Part shown: in pieces, positions 1 to 9,050 of the stretch
How positions within the stretch are numbered: the stretch's first letter is position 1
Layout of the letters: each line of letters starts with the position of its first letter
DNA from: Jannaschia sp. W003
Lineage (GTDB): Bacteria; Pseudomonadota; Alphaproteobacteria; Rhodobacterales; Rhodobacteraceae
Reading direction: 5' to 3'
NCBI RefSeq assembly: GCF_025144335.1
Contig: NZ_CP083539.1
Coordinates: forward strand, 32,501 to 96,500
Length of the DNA stretch: 64,000 nt
Notes under the pieces: model-generated
Seen by the model: only the letters and a program-made list of their open reading frames with translations
Told to the model about the DNA's origin: nothing
Database searches by the model: none
Program-made: the position numbers and the translations under genes

Positions 1-1
1 G

Positions 2-484
2 CGCGAGACCACCTACAAGCGCTGGGGCCGCTCGCGCCTCGCCGCCTACTGGTCGGTGATCACCGCGATGGCCACGCTCTACCGTCCCCTCCACATGGCC
101 ATATCCGTGGACGGGCGCCCGCCCGAGCGGATGCGCTCGCCGATGGCCTTCGTGGCCACCTGCGCATACCAGCTCGAGCAGTACGGCTTCGAGGGCGTGG
201 ACGCCGTGCGCCGGGGCGAGCTCGCCCTGTTCCTCGCCCCCGACGTGGGCCGCCTCCAGCTCCTGTGGCTGGCGCTGCGGGTCATGGCGGGGCGCATGCG
301 GCGCGGCGTGGACTACCGCCTCGTCACGGGGCGGGAGATCCTGATCGAGACCGCGCGCCCCAACCGCCTCGTGGCCCGCGACGGCGAGCGCGAGCGGATG
401 CGCGGCCCCTACCGCTTCCGCGCGCTGACGGACGCACTCGAGGTGATCGCCCCGTCCGAGGCTCCCCTGCCGGAGGCGGCGTGA
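2..484 (+). CDS. Diacylglycerol/lipid kinase family protein, C-terminal part
   Basis: The reading frame is open from the left edge, so only about 160 C-terminal residues are visible and the start lies outside the window. The fragment has the character of the C-terminal beta-sandwich of DAGK/YegS-like lipid kinases: a run with PLHMAISVDGRP, then residues on ATCAYQLEQYG, and a tail with LIETARPNRLVARDGE. Family members phosphorylate diacylglycerol or related lipids at the membrane. The nucleotide-binding N-terminal domain cannot be checked. The TGA stop overlaps the ATG of the next gene (TGATG), so the two are probably co-translated. The family call rests on general resemblance and is moderate. 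Confidence 0.55.
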   Translation, partial: RETTYKRWGRSRLAAYWSVITAMATLYRPLHMAISVDGRPPERMRSPMAFVATCAYQLEQYGFEGVDAVRRGELALFLAPDVGRLQLLWLALRVMAGRMRRGVDYRLVTGREILIETARPNRLVARDGERERMRGPYRFRALTDALEVIAPSEAPLPEAA

Positions 485-1335
485 TGCGCGTCGCCCTGAT
501 CGCGGACCTCCACTTCGGGCGGGTCGACGACGGCGTGCCCGCGCGCCTCCTCCAGTCGATCCGCGCCGAGCAGCCCGACCTCGTGCTGGTGGCCGGCGAC
601 TTCGTGCAGCGCGCCCGCGCCTCGCAGTTCCGCCCCGCCCGCGCCTTCGTCGACTCCCTGCCCGCGCCGTGGCTCGCGGTGCCCGGCAACCACGACATCC
701 CGCTCCTCAACCTCCCCCTGCGCTGGACCGACGCCCTCGCCCCCTACCGCCGCTGGATCGCCGAGGACCCCGAGCCGCGCCACGAGACAGACACGGCCGT
801 GATCCTCGGCGTCGACACCACCGATCCGTGGTCGCACCAGCGCGGCCGCGTGGACCGCCGCCAACGCGAGCGCGTGGCCAAGACGATCCGCGCGGAGCGG
901 GGCCGCCGCACCGTGGTCGTGATGGCCCACCACCCGTTCCACCACGGCGAGGAGATCGAGAAGAAGCTGATGCGCGGCGCGCCCGCCGCCCTGCGACTCT
1001 GGGCCGAGGCCGGGCCCCACGTGATCCTCTCGGGCCACCTGCACGCCTGGCTGGTGGAACCCTTCGTGACCCGCGAGGGCGGGCGCGAGACGCTGCAGGT
1101 CCACGTCGGCACGGGCCTCTCGAACCGTCTGCGCGGGTCTGCCAACGAGTACGCGGTGCTGGAGCTGGACCACCCGCGCATCGACGTGCGCCGCATGGTG
1201 GCCGGTGAGGACGGGGCCTTCGCGCAGATCGAGTCCCACCCTTACCTCGCCATGCCCGAGGGCTGGCGCCGCGAGCGCGCCGTGCGCGAGGCGGGCCGCT
1301 CGGTGGACTGGAAGCTGGGGGCGGGCGCCTCGTAG
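484..1335 (+). CDS. Metallophosphoesterase (calcineurin-like)
   Basis: A 283-residue protein with the full dinuclear-metal phosphoesterase signature in order: DLH at residues 8-10, GD at 38-39, GNHD at 68-71, a conserved HH pair at 149-150 and GHLH at 184-187. Such enzymes hydrolyse phosphomonoesters or phosphodiesters, and the size resembles 3',5'-cAMP phosphodiesterase (CpdA-like) members, but the substrate cannot be read from sequence. No signal peptide is visible, so it should be cytoplasmic. The ATG at 484 overlaps the upstream lipid-kinase stop. An upstream in-frame extension exists but would overlap that gene by over 200 bases. The pairing of a lipid kinase with a metallophosphoesterase hints at lipid or nucleotide turnover. 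Confidence 0.85.
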   Translation: MRVALIADLHFGRVDDGVPARLLQSIRAEQPDLVLVAGDFVQRARASQFRPARAFVDSLPAPWLAVPGNHDIPLLNLPLRWTDALAPYRRWIAEDPEPRHETDTAVILGVDTTDPWSHQRGRVDRRQRERVAKTIRAERGRRTVVVMAHHPFHHGEEIEKKLMRGAPAALRLWAEAGPHVILSGHLHAWLVEPFVTREGGRETLQVHVGTGLSNRLRGSANEYAVLELDHPRIDVRRMVAGEDGAFAQIESHPYLAMPEGWRRERAVREAGRSVDWKLGAGAS

Positions 1336-1342
1336 CGCCCGC
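1321..1342. terminator. Hairpin at the end of the metallophosphoesterase gene
   Basis: GCGGGCGC and GCGCCCGC form a perfect 8-bp stem with a 6-base loop, spanning the TAG stop at 1333-1335. It lies in the 15-base gap between convergent genes and could serve both directions. There is no T-run, so this is a structural inference. Confidence 0.4.
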
Positions 1343-1350
1343 CGGGGCCG

Positions 1351-2408
<1,058 letters not shown>

Positions 2409-2412
<4 letters not shown>

Positions 2413-3455
2413 TTCACGCTCCTCGACACATCGACGCGGGCCAGCGCCGCCTTGGAGGCCCGGTCGAGCATGACCGCCAGCAGCACGATCCCGAGGCCGG
2501 CCACGAGGCCCACGCCCAGCTCCAGGTTGCGGATGCCGCGCAGGACCAGCACGCCCAATCCGGGTGCGGAGACCAGCGAGGCGATCACGACCATGGCGAG
2601 GCTCATCATGATGGTCTGGTTCACGCCCGCCATGATGTTGGGCAGGGCGAGGGGCACCTCCACCTTCCACAGCTTCTGGCGCGGCGTCATGCCGAAGGCG
2701 TCGGCGGCCTCGATCACGTCGCGGTCCACGAGCCGGATGCCGAGGTCGGTCAGGCGCACGACCGGAACGATGGCGTAGAGGATGATGGCGATGCCGTAGA
2801 GCTTGGACTCGGTGACCGAGAACAGGAAGATCAGCGGGATCAGGTAGACGAAGCTCGGCAGGGTCTGGAGCAGGTCCAGCACCGGGATCGTGGCGCGCTG
2901 CAGGCCGTCGTTCTTGGACATGGCGATGCCGATGGGCACGCCGAGCAGCACGCAGAGGCCCGTGCACACGAAGATGATCGACAGGGTCTGGATCGCCACG
3001 TCGAGGTGGTCGATCGCGCCCAGGAAGAGGAACGACAGCGCCACGAACACGGTCACGCCGACCGCGCGGCTGACGTACCACGTCAGGAGGATCAGGCCGG
3101 GGATCAGCACCCACCAAGGCAGCCAGGTGAACAGCTCCAGCGCCCCGTCCAGCATCCACGACAGGGGCTGCGTGATCGGGTCGAGCACCAGCTTCAGCCC
3201 GTCCTTGGCGGCCAGGAACGCGTCCTCCACGCCCGAGGTCATCTCGCGCGTGCGCGGGATCGCGTCGCAGGACTTGTGCAGCTCGTCGAGCGAGGGAAAG
3301 GGCAGCACCGGCCCCGCGTCCGCCACCGCGGCCGTGCCGCCGCCGCCGGAGTTGCGGGCCAGCAGCTCCGCCATGCTCATGGGTCCGCCCGCCTCGGCCG
3401 CGTCGCACCAGCTGCGCAGCCCGAGCGCGTCGAACACGCCGTCGTAGAATGCCAT
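2409..3455 (-). CDS. proW: Glycine betaine/proline-type ABC transporter, permease subunit
   Basis: A 348-residue inner-membrane permease. The first 105 residues or so are hydrophilic, as in ProW, followed by a hydrophobic core of about six to seven membrane spans. The cytoplasmic EAA-type loop is visible around the stretch ADAFGMTPRQKLWKVEVP, which docks onto the ATPase. The gene is translationally coupled to proV by a 4-base overlap and sits 95 bases after the binding-protein gene. The function is to form the channel of the osmolyte importer. The start at 3455 is the first ATG and gives a ProW-like length. Confidence 0.88.
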
Positions 3456-3550
3456 TCGTGTCGTCCCTCGCTTCGGGGGGATGGGGCGCGCCGCAGGGGC
3501 GCCCGGATGGAGTGCGGGCCGGGAAGTCCCGGCCCGCGCTTCCGTTCAGC

Positions 3551-4543
3551 CTACTGCTGGATCAGGCCCGCGAGCTTCTCGCGCGCCGCGTCGTTCAGCC
3601 AGTTCGGCCACACGTCGGGGTAGTTGGTCAGGAAGTACACCGCGGCCTCCTCGGCGGAGGCGCTGTTCTCCTCCTGCCAGGCCAGGACCTCGCCCATCTG
3701 CGCGTTCGTGAACTGCACGTTGCGCATCAGCTCCGTGACCTCGGGGTTCGAGTCCCGGAAGTCGGCCGTGACCACGGTCAGCACCTTGCCGCGCGGGTAG
3801 GCCGACAGCTCGGGGTCCGGGCACGGGTCGAGGGCGTTGCACTCGTGGGCCTCGGCATCGAACTCGCCCACGTCCACCAGCGTCATCGGGTACTTGCCCA
3901 GCACGCTGGTCGGCGCCCAGTAGTAGCCGAACCACGGCTCCTCGTCCCCGTAGGCCGCGGCGATCGAGGTCGCCATGGTCTCGCCCGAGCCGTGCACGAA
4001 GGTCTCGATGCCGGCCTCCTCGGTGCCCGCGGCGGCGAGGTTGTTCATGTTCACGGTCTTGCAGGCCCAGCCGTCGGGGCACTGGTGGAAGCGGCCGCCG
4101 ACCAGCTCGGGGTTGGCCAGCACGCCTTCCAACGTCGTCAGCTCGGGGTGCGCCTCGGCGAGGTAGGTGGGGATCCACCAGCCCTCGATGCCGCCGTCCG
4201 ACAGGACCTCGGTCAGGGGCTCCACCTTTCCTTCCGCCGCGAGGCGGTCGTAGACGGGCGCGGCGTTCACCCACAGCTCGGTCAGGATGTCCGGCTCGCC
4301 GGTCTCGGCGACGGAGGTAATGGCCGGGTTGGTGGACGAGGGGATGGTGTTCACCTCGCAGCCGTAGCCCTGCTCCATCAGGAACTTCGCCACGGCGGTG
4401 ACCACGGCCGAGGAGGCCCAGTTCATCTCCGTGATCGAGACCTCGCCGCATTCGCCGGCGTGCGCGTCGGCAAGGGCGGCACTGGCGCCGAGGGTCAGGG
4501 GCAGCGTCGCCGCCGCCGCGAGAAGCGTCGTTCTCATCTTCAT
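3551..4543 (-). CDS. Glycine betaine-type ABC transporter, substrate-binding protein (OpuAC/ProX-like)
   Basis: A 330-residue periplasmic binding protein. It begins with a Sec signal peptide (MKMRTTLLAAAATLPLTLG, cleavage near ALADA). The mature part has tryptophan and tyrosine-rich segments such as EGWWIPTY, EPWFGYYWAPTS and DVWPNWL. Aromatic cages of this sort bind quaternary ammonium groups in this family. The ATG at 4543 follows a GGGAGA ribosome-binding site. It is first in the operon with proW and proV, and a roughly 95-base gap separates it from proW. The exact ligand (glycine betaine, choline, proline betaine, DMSP) cannot be told by eye. Confidence 0.88.
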   Translation of the reverse strand: MKMRTTLLAAAATLPLTLGASAALADAHAGECGEVSITEMNWASSAVVTAVAKFLMEQGYGCEVNTIPSSTNPAITSVAETGEPDILTELWVNAAPVYDRLAAEGKVEPLTEVLSDGGIEGWWIPTYLAEAHPELTTLEGVLANPELVGGRFHQCPDGWACKTVNMNNLAAAGTEEAGIETFVHGSGETMATSIAAAYGDEEPWFGYYWAPTSVLGKYPMTLVDVGEFDAEAHECNALDPCPDPELSAYPRGKVLTVVTADFRDSNPEVTELMRNVQFTNAQMGEVLAWQEENSASAEEAAVYFLTNYPDVWPNWLNDAAREKLAGLIQQ

Positions 4544-4671
4544 GCGTGTCGTCTCCCGTTGGACTTCTGCACGCGGCGCGAGTGTGCCGCGCGTGGCCGG
4601 TTCCCGGCCGTTCCACGTCGTTTTGAACATACCCAACGCCGAATCGCCACAGGGGTTTCGGCGCGCCGCCC
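4544..4671 (-). promoter_or_regulatory. Leader/promoter region of the betaine transporter operon (weak)
   Basis: The 128 bases between the Ldh gene and the binding-protein gene hold an inverted repeat (CGCGGC/GCCGCG around 4573-4592) and, nearer the Ldh end, a relatively AT-rich patch with GTATGTT on the minus strand near 4625-4632 that could be a -10 element. No convincing -35 was found. Whether it is a promoter or a terminator for the upstream Ldh gene is undecided. Confidence 0.3.
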
Positions 4672-5679
4672 TCACGCGCCCGCGAGGGCCTCCACCTTGG
4701 CCAGCGTCGCCTCCGCCACAGCCACCCCCTCCGCGCGAGCCGCCCGCGCCTTCGCCGCGCGTCCGTCGCCGGGCAGCCGCCCCCCCTGCCCGCGCACCGC
4801 CTCGGCCAGGGCGGCGACCCGCTCCCCGAACGCCCCACCGGGCGCCGCGGGGTCGATGGCGAGGAAGAACTGCCCCGTGCGCGGCGGCCCTCCCGCCGTC
4901 CCCGAGAACGGCGAGGCGTCGATGCCCAGCAGCGCGCCGGGCAGCGCCGCGGCCATGACCTCCACGATCAGCCCCAGCCCGACGCCCTTGTATCCTCCCG
5001 ACGGGGCCATCGAGCCCCGCAGCCCCTCGTCCGGGTCGGTCGTGGGGTTGCCGTCCGCATCCAGCGCCCACCCTTCCGGGATCGGCCTGCCCTCGCGGGC
5101 GTGCTTCATCACCTCGGACTTGGCGATCGCGCTGGCCGACTGGTCCACGAGGAACGCCGGCGCCCCGCCCTCGCCCCCCGGCACCGCCATCGAGACGGGA
5201 TTGGTGCCCACCACCGGCGCGGCCCCGCCCGAGGGCGCGATGGATGCGGGCGCGTTGGTGAACCCCAAGCCCAGCAGCCCCTCGCGCGCCAGCCGCGCCG
5301 TGTGCACGCCCAGCACGCCGCAATTGTAGCTCTCGCGGATCGCGAGGCCCGCCAGCCCCTGCTCGCGCGCGAGCGGCACCAGCCGCTCGAACCCCGCCGC
5401 GATGGCCGGATGGGCAAAGCCGCGCCGGGCATCCGCCACCAGCATCGCCGGGCGGGGCCGCGTCACCTCCGGCTCCGCCGCGCCGTCCACCTTGCCGCAG
5501 CGGACGTGCTCGCAATAGGTCGGCACGTAGGCCAGCCCGTGCGAGGCGACCCCCATCGCCTCGGTGTCGGCGGTGGCGCGGGCGAGCGCACGGGCGGCGG
5601 CCTCGTTGGTGCCGGCGCCGCGCAGGGCGCGGAAGGCGAGCGCCTCGATCTCGTCGAGGCTCAAGGTGCGGTGGCTCAT
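4672..5679 (-). CDS. Ldh family (malate/L-lactate/ureidoglycolate-type) NAD(P)-dependent dehydrogenase
   Basis: A 335-residue protein of the Ldh_2 fold, unrelated to classical LDH. Family landmarks are the N-terminal ATADTEAMGVASHG with its conserved His, the VGTNPVSMAVPG nucleotide-site motif, and a C-terminal segment PSGGYKGVGLGL. Members reduce or oxidise 2-oxo/2-hydroxy acids, sulfolactate, ureidoglycolate or cyclic imino acids such as piperideine-2-carboxylate. ATG 5679 is preceded by AGGGAG. The longer frame to 5730 lacks a ribosome site. It lies between the betaine transporter and the DUF3726 gene, so a role in the same amine or amino-acid catabolism is likely, but the substrate is unknown. 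Confidence 0.85.
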   Translation of the reverse strand: MSHRTLSLDEIEALAFRALRGAGTNEAAARALARATADTEAMGVASHGLAYVPTYCEHVRCGKVDGAAEPEVTRPRPAMLVADARRGFAHPAIAAGFERLVPLAREQGLAGLAIRESYNCGVLGVHTARLAREGLLGLGFTNAPASIAPSGGAAPVVGTNPVSMAVPGGEGGAPAFLVDQSASAIAKSEVMKHAREGRPIPEGWALDADGNPTTDPDEGLRGSMAPSGGYKGVGLGLIVEVMAAALPGALLGIDASPFSGTAGGPPRTGQFFLAIDPAAPGGAFGERVAALAEAVRGQGGRLPGDGRAAKARAARAEGVAVAEATLAKVEALAGA

Positions 5680-5737
5680 GGCGTGTCTCCCTGCTCGGCG
5701 CAGGGGACCGGCCGCGGCGCCCGAACGCAAGCCCCGC

Positions 5738-6292
5738 CTAGTCGTCGTCGCGCGTCCCCGCCCCGGCCCCGGCGCGCGAGCCTTCCGTGGCCGGCGCGTA
5801 GGTGCGCGCCGCCAGATCCTCCAGCGCGGCCCAGTCGCAGGGGTCCGGCTCGACCCGGAACAGGCGCGGCCCCGCCGGCCCGACCGAGCCGCCCGGCCGC
5901 ACGTGGACCTTGCCGCGGCCCGGCGCCGCGCCCTCCATGCACAGCACGTCGCCGTCGGTGGTGGCGTGCCCGCCCTCCCAGTCCACCGAGACCGTGCCGC
6001 CCCGCGCGAGGGCCGCGTCGGCGGCGAAGGGCAGCAGCAGCTCGATCTCGATGCCGTCGAACCACACCCCGTCGCGCCCGAGGTCGCGCGCCCCGTCGGC
6101 CAGCGCGCAGCCCGTGATCAGCGCGCAGTTGCGCCCCTCGAGGTTGCGCCGGAGCGCGCCCACCCCGTCGCGCCCGTGGGCCGAGAGCCAGCGCACCGCG
6201 CGCCCCGCCTCCTCGGCCAGGCCCCAGGACCGTCCCGCCCCCCGCGTCGCCCGCACCGCCAGCGCCGCCGTCTCGCCCATGCTGCGGCTCAT
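5738..6292 (-). CDS. DUF3726 domain-containing protein
   Basis: A 184-residue soluble protein of unknown function. The N-terminal half (about residues 5-50) carries ATRGAGRSWGLAEEAGRAVRWL, which I recognise as the DUF3726 signature; the rest is acidic to neutral and ends in a GTRDDD tail. No membrane segment or signal peptide. Its ATG at 6292 overlaps the stop of the 547-residue gene (ATGA), so the two are made together. DUF3726 proteins are conserved in proteobacteria without a known reaction. Context points to methylated-amine or amino-acid metabolism. Identification of the family is fairly firm; function is open. Confidence 0.75.
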   Translation of the reverse strand: MSRSMGETAALAVRATRGAGRSWGLAEEAGRAVRWLSAHGRDGVGALRRNLEGRNCALITGCALADGARDLGRDGVWFDGIEIELLLPFAADAALARGGTVSVDWEGGHATTDGDVLCMEGAAPGRGKVHVRPGGSVGPAGPRLFRVEPDPCDWAALEDLAARTYAPATEGSRAGAGAGTRDDD

Positions 6293-7932
6293 CCGTAGAT
6301 CCATCGGTCGGGGTCCATGGCGTGGATCTCCTCCGGGTAGGGGGCGTGGGGGAACAGGCAGATGCGCACCCAGCGGTCGGAGCGCGGGTCGAAGCGCGTG
6401 GCGCCGAAGAAGCTGAGCTTGGCGCGCAGCATGTCGATGGGCAGCAGGTCGGCGGCGATGGTGTTGCCGCGCAGCTCGCCGTAGGGCGCGTGGAGCTGGG
6501 CGCGGCGCACCGTGTGGCGGTGCTCGGGATGGGCCAGGAGGAACCCCGCCACCGGCGCGCGGTCGTCCCAGGCCTCCAGGGCGCGCAGGGCGGCCCAGGC
6601 GTCGCGCGCGGGCGCGAGGGGCTGCTCGTAGGGCTCCAGCGGCTCGGCGTGGCGCTCGCCCAGGCGTGGCTCCAGCTTCTCCTCGGACACGTACCACACG
6701 CGCGCGCAGGCCGAGGGGTCGTCCCAGTCGGTGCCTTCCGCCCAGCCGAAGCGCTCGCGCAGGCGCCGGCGCAGCGCGCCCACCGGCATGCCCCCGTCGA
6801 TGCGGTTCACGGCCGGGCGCGCGCAGGCCATGGCCGGCCCCAGCGGGTCCACCAACCGCGGGTAGGGCTCCAGCATCAGCGAGACGAGCATCTCCTGCCC
6901 CTCCTCGCTCATGGCGCCCTCGCCCCAGCGCACCAGCGCGTCCCAGGGACGCGCGCCGAAGGGCGCCGCGGCCCGCGCGCGGAGCGCATCCATGTCGGCC
7001 CGCAGCCGCTCCAGCTTCCCCTGCTGCAACGGATGGTCCGAGCGCCACAGCGCCACCCCCTCCGCCGCCCGCGCCAGCACGTCGCGGAACAGCGCCACTT
7101 CCGCCTCCGTGGCCCGCCGCACCGAGCGCACCCGCGCCGCCGCCGCCTCGCGCGCCGCCACCCAGTGCGACACCAGCTCGGGGTGGTTCACAAGGAACGG
7201 CGCCATGCCGAGGCCGGTGGAGTTGCCGATCCCCAGCCGCCGCGCCAGCGCCGGATCGAGCGGCACCGCATCGGGGCCGCGCATCCGCGCATGGTGCTCC
7301 ACGAGGTCGCGCACGAAGGCGCGGATCAGGTAGACGCACAGCATCTCGGCCTGGAACGGCGCCGCCATCTCGGGGCGCCCGGCGATCCGCTCCCGGTCGG
7401 CGGCGCCGAACTTGCCCGACCCGTAGACGGCCGTGGTCCGCATCAGGTAGCCCACGGCGTCCAGCTGCGCCGGGTCGGGTTGCCGCCCCGCCGCCAGTGC
7501 CCCCACCACGTGCTCCCACAGCCGCACGGAGCGGTTGGCCCGGCTCAGGCACAGCTCGGTCTCCTCGACCCGCCCCGCCTCCTGACGCGGCACGTTGCCC
7601 GCCAGCCGCGCCACCGCATCCGCGTCGGGCACCCCGTCGTGCAGCGCGAAGGTCGTGTCCCAGGCCTCGGCGATCACCCGGTCCGAGCGCGCCGCGTCGG
7701 GCAGGTCGTGGGCGAAGGCGACCAGCGAATAGCTCCGCTCCGGCCCGTGGGCGCAGAGGACCGCGTGGCCTGTCCCATTCGCGCCCACCGCCCATTCGCG
7801 CCGCTCGAAGCGCCAGCCTTCCGCGGCCATGCGGCGCGTGAGCTGGCGCATGAAGCTCAGGCGGCACTGGTGCAGGCTGCCGAGCCGGCTCAGGCGCATC
7901 ACCTCGCCCGGATCGCGCAGCGCCGCGGTCAC
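6289..7932 (-). CDS. Conserved protein of unknown function, 547 residues
   Basis: I do not recognise a functional family. The protein is long, soluble, rich in Arg, Trp and Glu, with no signal peptide, membrane span or P-loop. Distinctive stretches are FMRQLTRRMAAEGW near residue 27, RTTAVYGSGKFGAADR near 165, LGIGNSTGLGMAPFLVNHPE near 237, and a C-terminal part ending DPDRWIYG. The GTG start at 7932 overlaps the stop of the M19-like gene (GTGA) and its own stop overlaps the DUF3726 start, so three proteins are translationally chained. An internal ATG 11 codons in is an alternative start. The tight coupling suggests a complex or consecutive steps with DUF3726 and the M19-like protein. Confidence 0.8.
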   Translation of the reverse strand: MTAALRDPGEVMRLSRLGSLHQCRLSFMRQLTRRMAAEGWRFERREWAVGANGTGHAVLCAHGPERSYSLVAFAHDLPDAARSDRVIAEAWDTTFALHDGVPDADAVARLAGNVPRQEAGRVEETELCLSRANRSVRLWEHVVGALAAGRQPDPAQLDAVGYLMRTTAVYGSGKFGAADRERIAGRPEMAAPFQAEMLCVYLIRAFVRDLVEHHARMRGPDAVPLDPALARRLGIGNSTGLGMAPFLVNHPELVSHWVAAREAAAARVRSVRRATEAEVALFRDVLARAAEGVALWRSDHPLQQGKLERLRADMDALRARAAAPFGARPWDALVRWGEGAMSEEGQEMLVSLMLEPYPRLVDPLGPAMACARPAVNRIDGGMPVGALRRRLRERFGWAEGTDWDDPSACARVWYVSEEKLEPRLGERHAEPLEPYEQPLAPARDAWAALRALEAWDDRAPVAGFLLAHPEHRHTVRRAQLHAPYGELRGNTIAADLLPIDMLRAKLSFFGATRFDPRSDRWVRICLFPHAPYPEEIHAMDPDRWIYG

Positions 7933-8903
7933 GCCGCCGGCCCGAAGCTAGCGGCGAAGAACCGGTGCCAGTTGCCGCCCATCACCGCGGCGACCTCGGA
8001 CGGGTCCAGCCCGGCAGCGGTCAGCCCCTCATCGATCCGGTCCCAGTCCCGGTTGTCCCGGAACCACCCCGGCATCGGCGGGAAGCCCGGCGCGGCGGCC
8101 GAGCCCTCGCCGTAGTCCACCTCCTTGGTCCAGCGCCCCGTCCGCATCCACTCGACCACGCTGTCGGGCTGGTCCTGGCACAGGTCCGAGCCGATCCCGA
8201 GATGCTCCACGCCGTAGGCCGAGGCGCACCCGGCGACCATCGCGCAGAAGCCCTCCAGCGTGCTGTCCGAGCCGCCCACCAGGTGATGCGGGTAGAGCGA
8301 GAAGCCCAGCATGCCCCCGCGCTCCGTCACCGCGCGGATCACCGCGTCCGACTTGTTGCGCCGGGCCGGGTGCCACGCGCTGGGGTTGGCGTGGGTGATC
8401 GCGATGGGCCGCGCGCTGATCTCGGCGGCCTCGATCGTGGAGCGGTCGGCGGAATGGCTCATGTCCACCACCATGCCGACCCGGTTCATCTCCGCGATCA
8501 CCGCGCGGCCCATCCGGGTGATGCCGGGGTCCTCGGCCTCGTAGCATCCCGTCGCGAGCAGCGACTGGTTGTTGTAGCTCAGCTGCATGAAGCGCAGCCC
8601 GAGGTCGTGCAGCACCTCCACGAGCCCGATGTCGTCCTCGATCGGGCTGGGGTTCTGGGCACCGAAGAAGATGGCCGTCCGCCCCGTCTCTCGCGCCCGG
8701 TCGATGTCGGCGGCGGTGCGCCCCCGCAGGAGGAGGTCCCCGTGGCGCTCGAACCGGCGGTTCCACGCCTCCAGCTGCAGCACCGTCTCGCGGAAGGTCT
8801 CGTGGTAGGCCACCGTGACGTGCACCGCGTCCACGCCGCCCGCGCGCATCTCGCGGAAGATGCGCTCCGACCAGTTCGCGTACTGGAGCCCGTCGATCCG
8901 CAT
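7929..8903 (-). CDS. Peptidase M19 (membrane dipeptidase)-like protein, degenerate metal site
   Basis: A 324-residue TIM-barrel amidohydrolase-like protein of the renal dipeptidase family. The C-terminal metal ligands look preserved (VDMSH His150, AITHA His171, and the GIGSDLCQD segment). The N-terminal HxD motif of active M19 enzymes (DGHND) is replaced by DGLQYAN at residues 4-10, and the usual bridging Glu region reads FGAQNPSPIED. It may bind one metal or none. The gene belongs to the subgroup associated with dimethylglycine and betaine catabolic genes in Pseudomonas. ATG 8903 is preceded by AGGGGAGG. It is first of a four- or five-gene minus-strand run and is divergent from soxB. Confidence 0.82.
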   Translation of the reverse strand: MRIDGLQYANWSERIFREMRAGGVDAVHVTVAYHETFRETVLQLEAWNRRFERHGDLLLRGRTAADIDRARETGRTAIFFGAQNPSPIEDDIGLVEVLHDLGLRFMQLSYNNQSLLATGCYEAEDPGITRMGRAVIAEMNRVGMVVDMSHSADRSTIEAAEISARPIAITHANPSAWHPARRNKSDAVIRAVTERGGMLGFSLYPHHLVGGSDSTLEGFCAMVAGCASAYGVEHLGIGSDLCQDQPDSVVEWMRTGRWTKEVDYGEGSAAAPGFPPMPGWFRDNRDWDRIDEGLTAAGLDPSEVAAVMGGNWHRFFAASFGPAA

Positions 8904-9050
8904 CCCGCCTCCCCTGCGGGAAGTAGTGGTGCCCCCGTCCGCTTCCGTCAAACACTTATGGACCGCGCGCGGGCCCGGTCCCTCCCCCCTCGCCGATCCG
9001 CCCTTGCGGGATGCGGCGGGCGCCGTAGTCTGCGGGGAAGGGGGACGGGA
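8904..9050. promoter_or_regulatory. Divergent promoter region, M19-like operon / soxBDAG
   Basis: 147 bases between divergent start codons. For the plus strand a weak candidate is TTGCGG (9004-9009), 16 bases, TAGTCT (9026-9031), about 20 bases before the soxB ATG. For the minus strand a good -35, TTGACG, lies at 8946-8951 (read on the minus strand) but its -10 partner is poor. A shared regulator is plausible; no palindrome is evident. Confidence 0.35.
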
